A DNA stretch of 13,908 nt. Origin: CAZYXO01 sp964651315. Its GTDB lineage: Bacteria > Bacillota_I > Bacilli_A > RF39 > UBA660. The translations under genes were made by a program, and so were the position numbers. Positions within the stretch are counted from its first letter, which is position 1, and each line of letters begins with the position of its first letter. The notes under the pieces were generated by a model. It searched no databases. It saw only the letters and a program-made list of their open reading frames with translations, and was not told where the DNA came from. Location: assembly GCA_964651315.1 (NCBI GenBank), contig CAZYXO010000025.1:1-13908 (forward strand), in the 5' to 3' direction. Shown here piece by piece: positions 13,786 to 13,908 of this stretch.

Positions 13786-13822
13786 TACTTAATATATGCA
13801 ACTTTTAATTCATCGCATATAA

Positions 13823-13851
13823 AATATATCACAAAACACAGTAAAAGTGAA
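13823..13851 (-). promoter_or_regulatory. Extended -10 promoter upstream of the tandem motifs
   Basis: On the minus strand TTCACT (13846-13851), 17 bp, then TATATT (13823-13828) with TG one base before the -10 resemble a sigma-A promoter. The preceding TTTTGTGA is the same octamer that lies beside the -10 in the 2944-3039 array. Here it is present once. Confidence 0.45.
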
Positions 13852-13854
13852 CTT

Positions 13855-13895
13855 CACATGAATAAATTCACGTGCTTCTAATATCACTATTAGAA
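13855..13895. other. Two adjacent hairpins at the right edge
   Basis: TTCTAATA (13876-13883) and TATTAGAA (13888-13895) are perfect 8-bp arms with a 4-nt loop, GTGA on the minus strand. CACATGAA (13855-13862) and TTCACGTG (13867-13874) pair over 8 bp with one wobble on the minus strand. Neither has a T-tract. They may belong to the 3' end of a transcript entering from outside the window; the window edge prevents a firm call. Confidence 0.4.
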
Positions 13896-13908
13896 ATTTC
13901 TGCTTCAT

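Larger units (their letters stand above)
13654..13816 (-). ncRNA. Candidate structured small RNA or leader with tandem motifs
   Basis: A minus-strand transcript from the promoter at 13823-13851 would start near 13816 and stop at the terminator at 13654, about 163 nt, with no credible reading frame. It contains two near-identical motifs (13744-13785 and 13695-13736) each able to form two helices: an outer CTTGGG/CCCAAG or CTGGG/CCCAG and, alternatively, CTCGC/GCGAG, which together could make a pseudoknot. The 5' GCGATGAA could also pair with TTTATCGC (about 13725-13732) before the second motif. The motif resembles a T-box antiterminator, but no T-box stem I is visible and the terminator is followed by a separate mutS promoter. 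A trans-acting RNA, a riboswitch-like leader or a DNA repeat remain possible. I do not recognise a named RNA family. Confidence 0.45.

Noticed and set aside
13868..13906. Minus-strand frame EAEISNSDIRST, possible C-terminus of an upstream gene
   Set aside because: Only 12 codons are visible and its stop would be TGA, unlike every other gene here; cannot be decided at the edge.
13810..13908. 32-codon minus-strand frame starting at the window edge
   Set aside because: Overlaps hairpins and a promoter, has unusual Phe-rich composition, and no upstream sequence is available to judge a start.

Overview
The window reads as chromosomal DNA from a very AT-rich member of the Bacillota, class Bacilli, of the uncultured gut RF39/Mollicutes-related type. 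The evidence is adjacent YlbD and YlbE homologues (a Bacilli trait), a ParE-ParC topoisomerase IV pair, G-rich Shine-Dalgarno sites (AGGAG, GGTGAT), and tryptophan written as TGG, so the genetic code is standard rather than Mycoplasma-like. The exact taxon is inferred. Every gene I can support lies on the minus strand, so transcription runs from high to low coordinates.

Right edge (13579-13908): no protein gene is supported. The region looks like a small structured RNA on the minus strand, with an extended -10 promoter near 13823-13851, two tandem 42-nt motifs 49 nt apart with a compensatory base change, and an intrinsic terminator at 13654-13681. The mutS promoter follows, then mutS (11035-13578).

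Next comes a small operon (9090-10951): a membrane-anchored thioredoxin-fold protein without its CXXC cysteines, a membrane-anchored RsiV/DUF3298-like protein, and frr (ribosome recycling factor). The genes are 5-11 bp apart, and the frr terminator overlaps the end of its coding sequence. An accessory stretch follows: a Fic-domain protein with a non-canonical active site (8398-9051), then a MazE/MazF-type toxin-antitoxin pair (7590-8149) in which the mazF-like toxin appears to have lost its last helix to a one-base frameshift.

parE and parC (3042-7468) form a core operon for topoisomerase IV, which separates daughter chromosomes. Its promoter is embedded in the terminator of the toxin operon. 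Downstream is an AAA/DUF4143 ATPase (1602-2936), then ylbD and ylbE (965-1553), and finally the N-terminal part of a secreted surface protein that leaves the left edge.

The most unusual non-coding signals are two arrays of three direct repeats at exactly 32-bp spacing. One is upstream of the DUF4143 ATPase (2944-3039) and one upstream of mazEF (8284-8362). Both share a GTGATAAAAT core that doubles as an extended -10 promoter element, and a weaker pair of related motifs lies at 873-917. This suggests tandem operators, or promoter-operator units, read by one regulator on one face of the helix and attached to accessory genes. The second main candidate is the tandem-motif RNA upstream of mutS. 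All functions are inferred from the sequence alone.
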